Source of the DNA: Pseudomonadales bacterium
GTDB taxonomy: Bacteria > Pseudomonadota > Gammaproteobacteria > Pseudomonadales > Azotimanducaceae
Assembly: GCA_028281005.1 (NCBI GenBank)
Contig: JANQKS010000043.1
Span: 18,450 to 82,449, forward strand
DNA length: 64,000 bases
Direction: 5' to 3'
The notes below the pieces were generated by a model. The model had not been told where the DNA came from. It saw only the letters and a program-made list of their open reading frames with translations, and did not search any database. Of this stretch, positions 52,922-61,472 are shown piece by piece (positions within the stretch are counted from its first letter, which is position 1; each line of letters starts with the position of its first letter). The translations under genes were made by a program, and so were the position numbers.

Positions 52922-52964
52922 AATCTCTTCATTAGAATCTCCTCATTAGAATCTCTGCATGAAT
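52907..52964. repeat. 14-bp tandem repeat (about four copies) across a stop codon
   Basis: CATTAGAATCTCTT, CATTAGAATCTCCT and CATTAGAATCTCTG follow each other from 52916 to 52957, with partial copies on both sides (GAATCTCTG before, CATGAAT after). The CoA-transferase stop TAG is inside the first copy, and the unit repeats the TAG each time. Confidence 0.9.
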
Positions 52965-53017
52965 AGTGCGAGACTAGCCCCGCCTAATCATGACCATTTC
53001 ATCAAAGGAGAGGAACC

Positions 53018-53314
53018 ATGGCTGCATATTTCATAGCCCAATACGTTGTTAACGATCCAGACTTGTATCGCGAGTATCAGGCCGGTGCCGGTCCCACCAT
53101 CCAAGCATCCGGTGCCGAGTTGGTGGCATTTGACGTTGCTGCGGAGACTGTTGAAGGCACACCGCCGGGTCCGCAAACGGTTGTGATCAAGTTTGAATCC
53201 ACCGAAGCGGCCAAAGCCTGGTATAACTCTGACGAATACCAAGCGGTGGTTGGCAAACGTCTGCAAGCCACTGAAGGCTTTGCAGTGATTTCCCAATCCA
53301 TGAACGTCGGGTAG
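53018..53314 (+). CDS. DUF1330 domain protein
   Basis: A 98-residue protein of the dimeric alpha-beta-barrel DUF1330 family. It is recognised from YFIAQYVVNDPDLYREYQAG, VIKFESTEAAKAWYNSDEYQ and FAVISQSMNVG. The ATG has AAAGGAGAGG upstream. The family has no firm function. A possible tiny protein (53314) overlaps its stop codon. Confidence 0.88.
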   Translation: MAAYFIAQYVVNDPDLYREYQAGAGPTIQASGAELVAFDVAAETVEGTPPGPQTVVIKFESTEAAKAWYNSDEYQAVVGKRLQATEGFAVISQSMNVG

Positions 53315-53514
53315 TGGCGGGTAACCGGCGCACATTTCTTGATCGCCTCACCGGCAGCGCCACCCTCCTAGGTGGCGCTGTTGGGTTACCTGGCGAACAC
53401 TATGCGCAAACGCAGTGGGCAAGGCGGCCGCCGTTGCCAGCGCATCTCATGCCCCCTCATTTAGTGCCTCCACATATCCTGCCGAAGGGTCCCATCTCTC
53501 CCGCATCGCGCTAG
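53314..53514 (+). CDS. Possible 66-residue protein with Tat-like N-terminus
   Basis: The frame starts at a GTG that overlaps the DUF1330 stop. Its start NRRTFLDRLTGSATLLGGAV resembles a twin-arginine signal, followed by a Pro- and His-rich tail (PPHLVPPHILPKGP). It also contains a 10-bp GC-rich hairpin at 53355-53380. No ribosome-binding site is convincing. A chance frame is the main alternative. Confidence 0.3.
   Translation: MAGNRRTFLDRLTGSATLLGGAVGLPGEHYAQTQWARRPPLPAHLMPPHLVPPHILPKGPISPASR
53355..53380 (+). terminator. Hairpin after the DUF1330 gene
   Basis: CAGCGCCACC and GGTGGCGCTG form a perfect 10-bp stem with a 6-base loop, 41 bp past the DUF1330 stop. A T-tract is missing, so it may stabilise RNA or terminate weakly. 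Confidence 0.4.
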
Positions 53515-53531
53515 TGCTCAAACCACTTTAT
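53511..53531 (+). repeat. 21-bp repeated intergenic element, copy C
   Basis: The same bases as copies A and B, here on the plus strand: CTAGTGCTCAAACCACTTTA then T. It precedes a possible small protein gene (53599) by 67 bp, in the same relative orientation as the other copies. Confidence 0.8.
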
Positions 53532-53598
53532 AGCTTAGGATCAGCGGGTTCAGGGCTCTTAAGAGAGAAATAAGAGTCAAATAACGGGAGCTTAGATC

Positions 53599-53775
53599 AT
53601 GGAAGAAGATGCCATCATTCCCATAGGCATGTTCCTCATGCTGTTTGGCATGCTGAGTGTATTCCCCTTGCAGGTGCAGGTGCAGGTGCCGAGCCGTAGG
53701 CGTCGATTGCGCCGCAAGTACTACCGCTCTCTTGGTTGGCTCAGGAGGTGTTGGCTACTTTCAGCCTGTGGCTGA
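53599..53775 (+). CDS. Possible small membrane protein, 58 residues
   Basis: The ATG has CGGGAGC upstream. The product starts MEEDAIIPIGMFLMLFGMLS, a hydrophobic stretch that could be one helix, followed by a basic Arg-rich region (VPSRRRRLRRKYYRSLG). A 6-bp unit (GCAGGT) is repeated three times in the codons before it. Copy C of the 21-bp element is upstream. No homology was recognised, and codon use looks irregular after residue 35. A decayed gene is possible. Confidence 0.4.
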   Translation: MEEDAIIPIGMFLMLFGMLSVFPLQVQVQVPSRRRRLRRKYYRSLGWLRRCWLLSACG

Positions 53776-53792
53776 CCACGCAGTTTTCCTCA

Positions 53793-53903
53793 ATGTCAGA
53801 AGTTAATTTGGCACTGTTTAGCCTCCCGGTCTCGATGAGCATCTTGTTCCTGCTTGGAGGGCTGTTGAGTTTGGCGGCGCTAATGATCGTGCTCGACGAA
53901 TAG
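53793..53903 (+). CDS. Possible hydrophobic micropeptide, 36 residues
   Basis: In a different frame from the previous peptide, ATG 53793 gives MSEVNLALFSLPVSMSILFL, then GGLLSLAALMIVLDE, which is a clear membrane helix. The frame is open further upstream to about 53700. A frameshift that splits one older gene into 53599-53775 and this stretch is possible. No ribosome-binding site is obvious. Confidence 0.3.
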   Translation: MSEVNLALFSLPVSMSILFLLGGLLSLAALMIVLDE

Positions 53904-53994
53904 GGCACGGACCGTTCGAAAAGCGCCGCGCGGCTTGGAAGCCGGCCAGATTTCCGCCACACTTAGCCGGTTGTTTTGAGCGGGGAGTGCATAG

Positions 53995-55626
53995 ATGGCG
54001 GAGACACAAATACAGCAATCGGATGCAGGCAGTTCCTACGATGCGGTCATCGTGGGGGCCGGTTTTGCCGGTCTGTACATGCTGCACCGGCTAAAGCGAC
54101 AGGGTTTGCAGGCGCGCATTTTCGAAGCAGGCAGCGGGGTTGGCGGGACCTGGTTTTGGAACCGTTATCCCGGCGCGCGCTGCGACATACCGAGTGTTGA
54201 ATACTCCTATCAGTTTTCCGATGAATTGCAGCAAGAGTGGGAATGGTCGGAGAAGTACGCCACCCAGGCGGAAATCCTAAAATATGCCAATCACGTGGCG
54301 GAACGCTTTGATCTATTCGGTGACATCCAATTTAACACCAAGGTAGAACAATCAGCTTACGATGATGAGCAACGCCTGTGGCGAGTGACACTTTCCAATG
54401 CAGAGCAAGTCACCGCCCAATATGTGATTATGGCGACCGGCTGCCTCTCTGTGCCAAACTTCCCAAAAATCAAAGGTCTAGAAGACTTTTCTGGAAATGT
54501 TTATCACACCGGATTGTGGCCTCACGAAGGGGTCGATTTGACCGGAAAGCGAGTTGGGGTGATCGGCACCGGCTCTTCCGCCATTCAAAGTATCCCCATC
54601 ATTGCCGACCAGGCGCAAAGTGTCACGGTGTTCCAACGGACGCCTAATTATTCGGTACCGGCGCGCAACGCACCGCTGGACCCTGAGTTTGTCGCGGATA
54701 TTAAGTCGCGTTACCAGGAATACCGAGCGCAAAACTGGCAGCGTGGGTTTGGCGCGGATTTCCGCGACAGTGAACGCTCTGCGCTGGAGGTCAGTGAGGC
54801 GGAGCGCGAGGCAGAGTATGAAGAGCGCTGGGCTAAAGGGGGGTTGGCCTTTTTAGCGGCATTTGCCGATCTGCCGTTTGATGATGCCGCCAACGCCACC
54901 GCGCGGGACTTCATTGCCGCCAAAATTGCTGACGCCGTGGACGATCCGGAACTGGCAAAAAAACTCACCCCGGACACACCCGTGGGCTGCAAACGTCTGT
55001 GTGTTGATACCAATTATTACCAGACATTTAACCGGGATGACGTGACGTTGGTGGATCTGCGGGAGCATCCTCTACAAGCCGTTACCGCCACCAGTGTCAA
55101 AACCGCTAGCGCTGAGTACGAAGTGGATTGCCTCATATTGGCCACCGGTTTTGACGCCATGACCGGTGCGGTGACCCAGGTAGACATCCGCGGTTCGGGC
55201 GGTCAGTCGCTGCAGGATAAGTGGCAGGAGGGGCCCCGCGCCTATCTTGGTCTGGCCACCGCGGGTTTTCCCAATTTGTTCTTAATTACCGGCCCGGGCA
55301 GTCCTTCGGTCCTGTCTAATATGTTGCCTTCCATTGAACAGCATGTGGAGTGGGTCTCGGACTGTATTGCTTACCTCAATGGTCACCAGTTTGCGGCCAT
55401 CGAGGCACAAGCGGATGCCGAGGATGCCTGGGTTGAACATGTTAACGAGACGGCAGAGCTGTCCATTTACCCCAACTGTAACTCCTGGTACCTAGGCGCC
55501 AATGTGGAAGGCAAAAAGCGGGTGTTTATGCCTTATCTCGGTGTGCCGCCCTATGTGGAGAAATGCCGCGAGGTCGTGGCCAACAACTATGAAGGATTCT
55601 CGCTGGTTCAACTAAGTCCGCACTGA
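53995..55626 (+). CDS. Baeyer-Villiger-type flavin monooxygenase
   Basis: A 543-residue class B flavoprotein monooxygenase. It has two Rossmann motifs (VIVGAGFAGLYMLHRL and GVIGTGSSAIQSI) and the Baeyer-Villiger fingerprint FxGxxxHxxxWP at F165, G167, H171, W175 and P176 (FSGNVYHTGLWP). Other typical parts are GSGVGGTWFWNRYPGARCD and ATGFDAMTG. It uses FAD and NADPH to turn ketones into esters or lactones. The ATG has GGGGAG upstream. The HIT gene follows after 31 bp. Confidence 0.92.
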   Translation: MAETQIQQSDAGSSYDAVIVGAGFAGLYMLHRLKRQGLQARIFEAGSGVGGTWFWNRYPGARCDIPSVEYSYQFSDELQQEWEWSEKYATQAEILKYANHVAERFDLFGDIQFNTKVEQSAYDDEQRLWRVTLSNAEQVTAQYVIMATGCLSVPNFPKIKGLEDFSGNVYHTGLWPHEGVDLTGKRVGVIGTGSSAIQSIPIIADQAQSVTVFQRTPNYSVPARNAPLDPEFVADIKSRYQEYRAQNWQRGFGADFRDSERSALEVSEAEREAEYEERWAKGGLAFLAAFADLPFDDAANATARDFIAAKIADAVDDPELAKKLTPDTPVGCKRLCVDTNYYQTFNRDDVTLVDLREHPLQAVTATSVKTASAEYEVDCLILATGFDAMTGAVTQVDIRGSGGQSLQDKWQEGPRAYLGLATAGFPNLFLITGPGSPSVLSNMLPSIEQHVEWVSDCIAYLNGHQFAAIEAQADAEDAWVEHVNETAELSIYPNCNSWYLGANVEGKKRVFMPYLGVPPYVEKCREVVANNYEGFSLVQLSPH

Positions 55627-55657
55627 TATACCCCCACGCACGGAGCGAGCACACCCA

Positions 55658-56080
55658 ATGGCGTATGACAACAACAACATTTTTGCCAAAATTTTGCGCG
55701 GCGAAGCGCCGGCTTTCAATGTCTATGAAGACGACCACTCCCTGGCTTTCATGGACGTGATGCCACAGGTGCCTGGCCACACCCTGGTCATTCCCAAGGA
55801 CCCTGCGGCCGACATCCATGCGGCTGATCCCGTCATTCTCGGCGCCACCGTGGCCACCGTGCAAAAGGTGGCAGACGCGGTTAAAGCGGCGTTTGCGGCG
55901 CCGGGTATCATGATTGCGCAGCTTAACGGCCCGGCTGCGGGGCAGACGGTGTTTCACCTGCACTTCCACATCCTGCCGCGGCATGAAGGTTTGGAATTTA
56001 GGATGCACGCGCGGGACATGGAAGACGCGGAAGTTTTGGAGGCACATGCGGCAAAAGTACGCGCTTGTCTGCAACCATGA
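55658..56080 (+). CDS. HIT family hydrolase
   Basis: A 140-residue HIT protein. The N-terminal IFAKILRGEAPAFNVYED is typical of HinT-like proteins, and the histidine triad is in GQTVFHLHFHILPRH. These enzymes act on purine nucleoside phosphoramidates or dinucleotides. Its last four bases (ATGA) overlap the start of aceE, which suggests co-translation. Confidence 0.92.
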   Translation: MAYDNNNIFAKILRGEAPAFNVYEDDHSLAFMDVMPQVPGHTLVIPKDPAADIHAADPVILGATVATVQKVADAVKAAFAAPGIMIAQLNGPAAGQTVFHLHFHILPRHEGLEFRMHARDMEDAEVLEAHAAKVRACLQP

Positions 56081-58797
56081 GCAGCGGTTCTGAGGTAAAT
56101 CCAATACAGGATGCGCTGGTCGCGCAGCTGGCCGAAGACAAGGCGGAGTGGGCGGAAGCCATTGAGGCGATCCATGCCGAGTTTGGTGATGCCGGGGTGC
56201 GTGAAATTTTGCGTTACGTGCAAGACCACGCCCTCGGTATGAACGTACCGCTTAACGAAGCCACGTTAAATACCCCCTATATCAACACCATCAGCCCTGA
56301 AGACCAACCGCCATACCCCGGCAATATAGAACTTGAAGAGCGCATCGAGAAAGTCATTCGCTGGAACGCCGCCGCCATGGTGTTGCAAGGCCAGGACCAA
56401 GGTACCGGTGTAGGCGGTCATATTGCCACCTACGCTTCGTGTGCCACCTTGTTGGAAGTGGGGTTCAATCATTTTTTTCAAGGTTTTGACGACAACAACG
56501 ATCCGGATATGGTGCTGCCGCAGCCTCATGCCGCGCCGGGTGTATACGCGCGAGCCTGGTTGGAAGGCCGCTTAAGTGAGGCGCAGTTGCGCAACTATCG
56601 CCGCGAATTGGGGGAGGGTGGCGGCTTGTCGTCCTACCCGCATCCGCGCAGCATGCCGGACTTCTGGGAAATGCCCAATGCGTCCATGGGTTTGTCGACA
56701 CCGGCGGCCATATATGAAGCGCGTTTTGCCAAGTATTTGGAAAATCGGGGTTTAAAGCCTAAAAGCCAACGCAAGATTTGGTGTTTTATTGGCGATGGCG
56801 AATCCGATGAACCCGAAGTAATCGGCACCATTAATATTGCCGCCCGGGAGAAACTCGACAACCTCATCCTAGTGGTGAATTGCAACCTACAGCGCTTGGA
56901 CGGACCGGTACGCGGCAATGGCAAGATCATCCAAGAGTTGGAACGGGTGTTTCGCGGTGCTGACTGGAATGTCATTAAAGTCATCTGGGGCGGCGGTTGG
57001 GACGGCCTGTTGGCGCGCGACAAACACGGCGTGCTGCGCAAACGGATGGACGACTGTCTCGACGGTGACTACCAAATGTACTCTGTGCTACCGGGGGATG
57101 TGCAGCGGGAGCACTGGGTGGAAGGCAATCCGGAACTTGAACATATGATGAGTTCGCTCACCGATGACGAACTTAAAGCCATTAAACGCGGCGGTCAGGA
57201 CCCGAAAAAAATCTATGCGGCATATGACGCGGCGTTGCAAAACACCGGTAAACCAACCGTCATCCTGGTGAAAACCGTAAAAGGGGATGGCATGGGTACG
57301 CAAGGCAAAAACACCGCGCACCAGTACAAAAACATGGGTGAGGAGGAGCGCATCCAGCTGGCGCGGGAGTTGGGTATTCCCATCAGTGACGACGCAGCGC
57401 GACGCGCGGAGTTTTATATGCCCCCGCAAGACTCGGCGGAACTGACCTACCTGCGCGAACACCGCCGTGATCTGAGTGGGCCGGTGCCGCGCCGACGCCA
57501 AGTCTGCCCGCCACTTGTCGCCCCCAGCCTCGACAGTTTGCAAGACTTCTTAGCCGGTAGCGGTACACGTGAGCTGTCCACCACCATGGTGATGGTGCGC
57601 CTGTTGTCCAACCTGTTACGGAATAAAGACGTAGGTAAGTATGTGGTGCCCATTGTGCCGGATGAAGCCCGCACGTTCGGCATGGACGGGCTGTTTAAAG
57701 TGGCAGGCATCTATGCGCCGGAAGGGCAAAAGTATCGGCCGGTGGACGCTGACACGCTGTTGCCTTACCGCGAGGCGGCGGATGGCCAGATCTTGCAAGA
57801 AGGGATTTGCGAAACCGGCGCGATGGCCTCGTTTATGGCAGCCGGCAGTGCCTATGCTGTGCATGGCCTGCCGATGATCCCGTTTTACATTTTTTATTCC
57901 ATGTTTGGCTTTCAACGTGTTGGCGACATGATCTGGAGCTGCGGCGACATGATGTGCCGCGGTTTTCTGCTCGGTGGGACAGCGGGCCGCACTACGCTAA
58001 ATGGTGAAGGCTTGCAGCATGAAGACGGCCACTCCCATATTCTCGCCAGCACGGTACCGAACCTTAAGTGTTACGACCCCGCGTTTGGTTTTGAGGTAGC
58101 GCTGATTGTGCGCGAAGGGATGCGGCGCATGTACGAAGCCCAAGAGGACTTGTTTTACTACCTGACCCTATACAACGAAAACTACCGCCAACCGGCAGTA
58201 GACGACGTGCTGCACAACAATGACCTGGACCTCGACGCGCTGTATCAAGGCGTTGTGCGAGGCGGGTACATCTACCGCAACTTGCAGACAGATTCGGCAG
58301 CACCGTGCGTACATTTGTTGGCCAGCGGCAGTCTCATGCAGCAGGCGCTGCTTGCCCAACAACGCCTTGTAGACGCAGGTCTAAACGTGACGCTGTGGAG
58401 TATCACCAGCTTCATTGAGCTTGAACGTGATGCCCACGCCTGTGCACGCCACAACCGCTTGCATCCACTGGACCCACCGAAGGTGTCTTACGTCGAAGAA
58501 CTGTTTGCACAGCAGCAAGGCGTATTTGTGGCGGTGAGCGATTATATGAAAAGCCTTGCCGGTGGTATCGCGCCATGGATCCCGGGCCGTTACGACGTTT
58601 TAGGCACGGACGGTTATGGTTTGTCTGAAGCGCGCCCGCAGCTGCGCCAGCATTTTGAAGTGGACGATACCCACATTACGCAGGCGGCCTTGGTGGCGCT
58701 TTATCAAGAGCGTATGCTCGATGCGCAAACCCTCGAAAGCCACTTGGGTGGTTTAGACGTTGATCCGAATAAACCAAACCCAGCCAACCCAACATAA
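56077..58797 (+). CDS. aceE: Pyruvate dehydrogenase E1 component, homodimeric type
   Basis: AceE is the thiamine-diphosphate E1 subunit of the pyruvate dehydrogenase complex. The 906-residue protein has the TPP motif GDGESDE (from residue 239) to NCN (268-270), the Gly-rich GQDQGTGVGGHIATYAS, and the usual C-terminal transketolase-like domain (PFYIFYSMFGFQRVGD). ATG 56077 is used; an upstream TTG at 56065 is a poorer start. The usual partners aceF and lpdA do not follow; an SDR gene does. Confidence 0.95.
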   Translation: MSSGSEVNPIQDALVAQLAEDKAEWAEAIEAIHAEFGDAGVREILRYVQDHALGMNVPLNEATLNTPYINTISPEDQPPYPGNIELEERIEKVIRWNAAAMVLQGQDQGTGVGGHIATYASCATLLEVGFNHFFQGFDDNNDPDMVLPQPHAAPGVYARAWLEGRLSEAQLRNYRRELGEGGGLSSYPHPRSMPDFWEMPNASMGLSTPAAIYEARFAKYLENRGLKPKSQRKIWCFIGDGESDEPEVIGTINIAAREKLDNLILVVNCNLQRLDGPVRGNGKIIQELERVFRGADWNVIKVIWGGGWDGLLARDKHGVLRKRMDDCLDGDYQMYSVLPGDVQREHWVEGNPELEHMMSSLTDDELKAIKRGGQDPKKIYAAYDAALQNTGKPTVILVKTVKGDGMGTQGKNTAHQYKNMGEEERIQLARELGIPISDDAARRAEFYMPPQDSAELTYLREHRRDLSGPVPRRRQVCPPLVAPSLDSLQDFLAGSGTRELSTTMVMVRLLSNLLRNKDVGKYVVPIVPDEARTFGMDGLFKVAGIYAPEGQKYRPVDADTLLPYREAADGQILQEGICETGAMASFMAAGSAYAVHGLPMIPFYIFYSMFGFQRVGDMIWSCGDMMCRGFLLGGTAGRTTLNGEGLQHEDGHSHILASTVPNLKCYDPAFGFEVALIVREGMRRMYEAQEDLFYYLTLYNENYRQPAVDDVLHNNDLDLDALYQGVVRGGYIYRNLQTDSAAPCVHLLASGSLMQQALLAQQRLVDAGLNVTLWSITSFIELERDAHACARHNRLHPLDPPKVSYVEELFAQQQGVFVAVSDYMKSLAGGIAPWIPGRYDVLGTDGYGLSEARPQLRQHFEVDDTHITQAALVALYQERMLDAQTLESHLGGLDVDPNKPNPANPT

Positions 58798-58817
58798 AAC
58801 AATTTAAGGAGCTTTAG

Positions 58818-59810
58818 GTGAAAAACTTTACAGGCAAGCTGGCCGTGGTGACCGGCGGTGGTACCGGCATGGGGCGTGAGTTGGTATGTCAGCTGGCGCA
58901 AGCGGGTGCGCATGTGGCGATGTGTGATGTGTCTGCGGACAATATGCAGGAAACGCTGCAGCTCGCCGCCGCTGGTGACGGTCAGCGTATCACCACCCAT
59001 GTCTGCGACGTCAGCTCGCAAGAACACATGAACCGCTTTCGCGATGAAGTGGTGGAACAACATGACACCGCACACATCAATTTGTTGTTTAACAACGCCG
59101 GTATTGGCGGTGGCGGCGAATTTGTCACCGGTGACCGTGATCAATGGGAGCGCACCTTCGGCGTCTGTTGGTATGGTGTTTACTACAGCTGCCGCGCGTT
59201 CATGGATTTGTTGGTTGCAAGTGATGAAGGTCATATCATCAACACCAGCTCGGTGAATGGCTTCTGGGCCAGCGTTGGGCCGACGGTTTCGCACACTGCC
59301 TACAGCGCGGCGAAGTTTGCAGTAAAAGGATTTACTGAAGCGTTGATTACCGATCTCCGTTTAAACGCGCCTCACGTAAAAGCATCAGTGGTGATGCCAG
59401 GCCATATCGGTACGTCGATTGCGCTAAATACCTCCAAGGTATTAGGGGTGAGCGGAGCCCTGGAGATGAGCGCGGAGGAGGTGCAAGCCGTTCGCGAACG
59501 TATGTCCGAAGCGGGCTTGCCGGTGGACAACGTGCCGGATGAACACATTCGGGAAATGATGCATCAGCGTGCCGTGGACTTCCGCGACAAGGCGCCAACT
59601 ACGGCGGCTGAAGCGGCTGATATTATCCTGCAAGGCGTGCGCGAAGAACGCTGGCGTATTCTGGTCGGCGACGACGCCCATGCCATCGACCGGTTTGTGC
59701 GCGATGACCCGGAAGCTGCCTACGAGCCGGATTTTATCCAACGTATGTTGGAAGCCGGGCATTTTGGCGGTCTCGTCAACACCACCGCGGATTCGGACGC
59801 AGCGTCTTGA
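58818..59810 (+). CDS. SDR family NAD(P)-dependent oxidoreductase
   Basis: A 330-residue short-chain dehydrogenase. It has TGGGTGMGRELVCQLAQAGA, NNAG in LLFNNAGIGGGG, Ser in INTSSVNGFWA and the catalytic Tyr-x-x-x-Lys in TAYSAAKFAVKG. The Asp after the second strand (MCDVSADN) favours NAD. It is longer than classical SDRs by some 70 residues at the C-terminus. It starts at GTG with TAAGGAGC upstream. Confidence 0.9.
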   Translation: MKNFTGKLAVVTGGGTGMGRELVCQLAQAGAHVAMCDVSADNMQETLQLAAAGDGQRITTHVCDVSSQEHMNRFRDEVVEQHDTAHINLLFNNAGIGGGGEFVTGDRDQWERTFGVCWYGVYYSCRAFMDLLVASDEGHIINTSSVNGFWASVGPTVSHTAYSAAKFAVKGFTEALITDLRLNAPHVKASVVMPGHIGTSIALNTSKVLGVSGALEMSAEEVQAVRERMSEAGLPVDNVPDEHIREMMHQRAVDFRDKAPTTAAEAADIILQGVREERWRILVGDDAHAIDRFVRDDPEAAYEPDFIQRMLEAGHFGGLVNTTADSDAAS

Positions 59811-61000
59811 GCGGTCAGGCGCGCGACGCCGCCATCGTTGGGATTTACGAATACCCGTCGCGGGCAGTCGACGGTGAAGTTAATGCGTTGCAGATTAAAG
59901 CCCATTGTGCGGCGCGGGCGCTGGCAGACGCGGGGCTTCGTTGGCAGGACGTGGATGCCATCTACGACGCCGCCGAAGGTGCGCCGATGAGTGGCCTTAC
60001 GATAGCGGAATACTTTGGCATCCATCCGACGGTCATCGACACGACCGCGGTCGGCGGCAGTTCTTATGAATTTCACGCGGCCCACGCGCGCCGCGACATC
60101 GCGGCAGGCAAGTGCAAGGTCGCCTTGTTGACTTACGGCTCCACCGCCCACAGTAACGCCATGGCCATCGGCGTGGGTGGAAGCGGTTTTGGCGGCGTCA
60201 CTCCTACCGAAAACATGGAAAGTTTTGCTGGTGCCACGCTGGTATCCAACTACGCCATGGTGGCACGGCGCCACATGCACGAATACGGCACCACCAGTGA
60301 ACAGCTGGCGGAAATATCCACCGCTACCCGCTACCACGCCATGCGTAACCCCCAGGCGGTACAAGCGATGGAAGACCTCGAGTTTATCGATATCCGTGAG
60401 ACCACCATCGAAGACGTGGTCAATTCCCGTATGATCGCCGATCCGCTGCACTTGCTGGAGTGCTGCATGATTTCTGACGGCGGCGGCGCGGTGGTGATTG
60501 CCAGCGCGGAGGTAGCGCGAAACTGCGCCAAAAAACCCGTGTGGATCCTCGGTACCGGGGAGGCCACAAAATACCCGCAGATAGGCGCGGACTTAACCAC
60601 CTCCGCGGCGGTGCAGTCCGCGCCAATTGCGTTTGGCGAAGCGGGGGTCACCGCTCAAGAGATAGACATTGCCATGGTCTACGATTCTTTCAGCATCACC
60701 GTTCTGGCCATCCTTGAAGACCTCGGTTTCTGCGGCAAAGGTGAAGGCGGCGCCTGGGTGCAAGGGGGTCGGCTACGCTTCGATCAAAGCGGCGGCCCTG
60801 CCTTGAACACCGACGGAGGGGGGTTGTCCTCCAACCATCCGGGTATGCGAGGCATCTTCTTGCTGATCGAAGCCGCGCGGCAGCTGCGCGGTGAATCCAC
60901 CGCCCAGGTGGTCGACGCAAAACTGGCCGTGGCGCATGGTAATGGCGGTATGCTCGGGTCCCGTCATAGCGCAGGCACCGTCATTTTGGGAGGTGACTAA
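59807..61000 (+). CDS. Thiolase-like protein (SCP2/Ltp2 type), lacking the nucleophile Cys
   Basis: A 397-residue thiolase-superfamily protein starting at TTG, overlapping the SDR stop by 4 bp. It has AAIVGIYEYPSRAVDGEVN at the start and HGNGGMLGSRHSAGTVIL at the end, as in lipid-transfer-protein-type thiolases. The position that would hold the catalytic Cys reads TTAVGGSSYEFHAAH, without Cys. This is seen in Ltp2-type retro-aldolases that need a DUF35 partner, which is the next gene. A thiolytic role is unlikely. Confidence 0.82.
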   Translation: MSGQARDAAIVGIYEYPSRAVDGEVNALQIKAHCAARALADAGLRWQDVDAIYDAAEGAPMSGLTIAEYFGIHPTVIDTTAVGGSSYEFHAAHARRDIAAGKCKVALLTYGSTAHSNAMAIGVGGSGFGGVTPTENMESFAGATLVSNYAMVARRHMHEYGTTSEQLAEISTATRYHAMRNPQAVQAMEDLEFIDIRETTIEDVVNSRMIADPLHLLECCMISDGGGAVVIASAEVARNCAKKPVWILGTGEATKYPQIGADLTTSAAVQSAPIAFGEAGVTAQEIDIAMVYDSFSITVLAILEDLGFCGKGEGGAWVQGGRLRFDQSGGPALNTDGGGLSSNHPGMRGIFLLIEAARQLRGESTAQVVDAKLAVAHGNGGMLGSRHSAGTVILGGD

Positions 61001-61429
61001 ATGGCGGAACCAAACAAACCGGTGACACGGCCGCTACCGAAGCTGTCTGAGTTAGACACCGCCGGATTCTGGCGGGCGACCCAGGAAAAGAAGTTCAATT
61101 ACCAGCTCTGCGCCAACTGCGGCACGCTGGTGTGGCATCCACGTGCGCATTGCACCGGCTGTCTTGACGGTCAGCTCGAATGGCATACCTCAGCGGGTCT
61201 GGGAGAGATCTACAGCTTCAGCATCATACGGCAGAGTTATCACCCGTTTTTCCGCGGCTTGGTGCCGTATGTATTGGCCTACGTGGATTTGGACGAAGGT
61301 CCGCGTTTTTTGACCAACGTGGTCGGGATTGAAAACCCGGACACCGATGTGCAGATCGGACAGCGGGTTGAGTTGGTGTGGGAAGAACACGGCGACTTGA
61401 ATATTCCGTTGGTGCGGCCAGTTGCTTAG
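61001..61429 (+). CDS. DUF35 Zn-ribbon/OB-fold protein
   Basis: A 142-residue protein. The Zn-ribbon is YQLCANCGTLVWHPRAHCTGC and the OB part follows (GEIYSFSIIRQSYHP, VPYVLAYVDLDEGPRFLTNV). Such proteins bind thiolase-like partners and help CoA-substrate handling. It starts in the same bases as the stop of the thiolase-like gene, so the two are expected to form a complex. Confidence 0.9.
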   Translation: MAEPNKPVTRPLPKLSELDTAGFWRATQEKKFNYQLCANCGTLVWHPRAHCTGCLDGQLEWHTSAGLGEIYSFSIIRQSYHPFFRGLVPYVLAYVDLDEGPRFLTNVVGIENPDTDVQIGQRVELVWEEHGDLNIPLVRPVA

Positions 61430-61472
61430 AAGAGTGGGGCATCCTGCTCGAGGTGTTCAGCCTATTCGTCGC

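Noticed and set aside
52907..52964. CRISPR-like repeat
   Set aside because: The 14-bp units are directly adjacent with no spacers.
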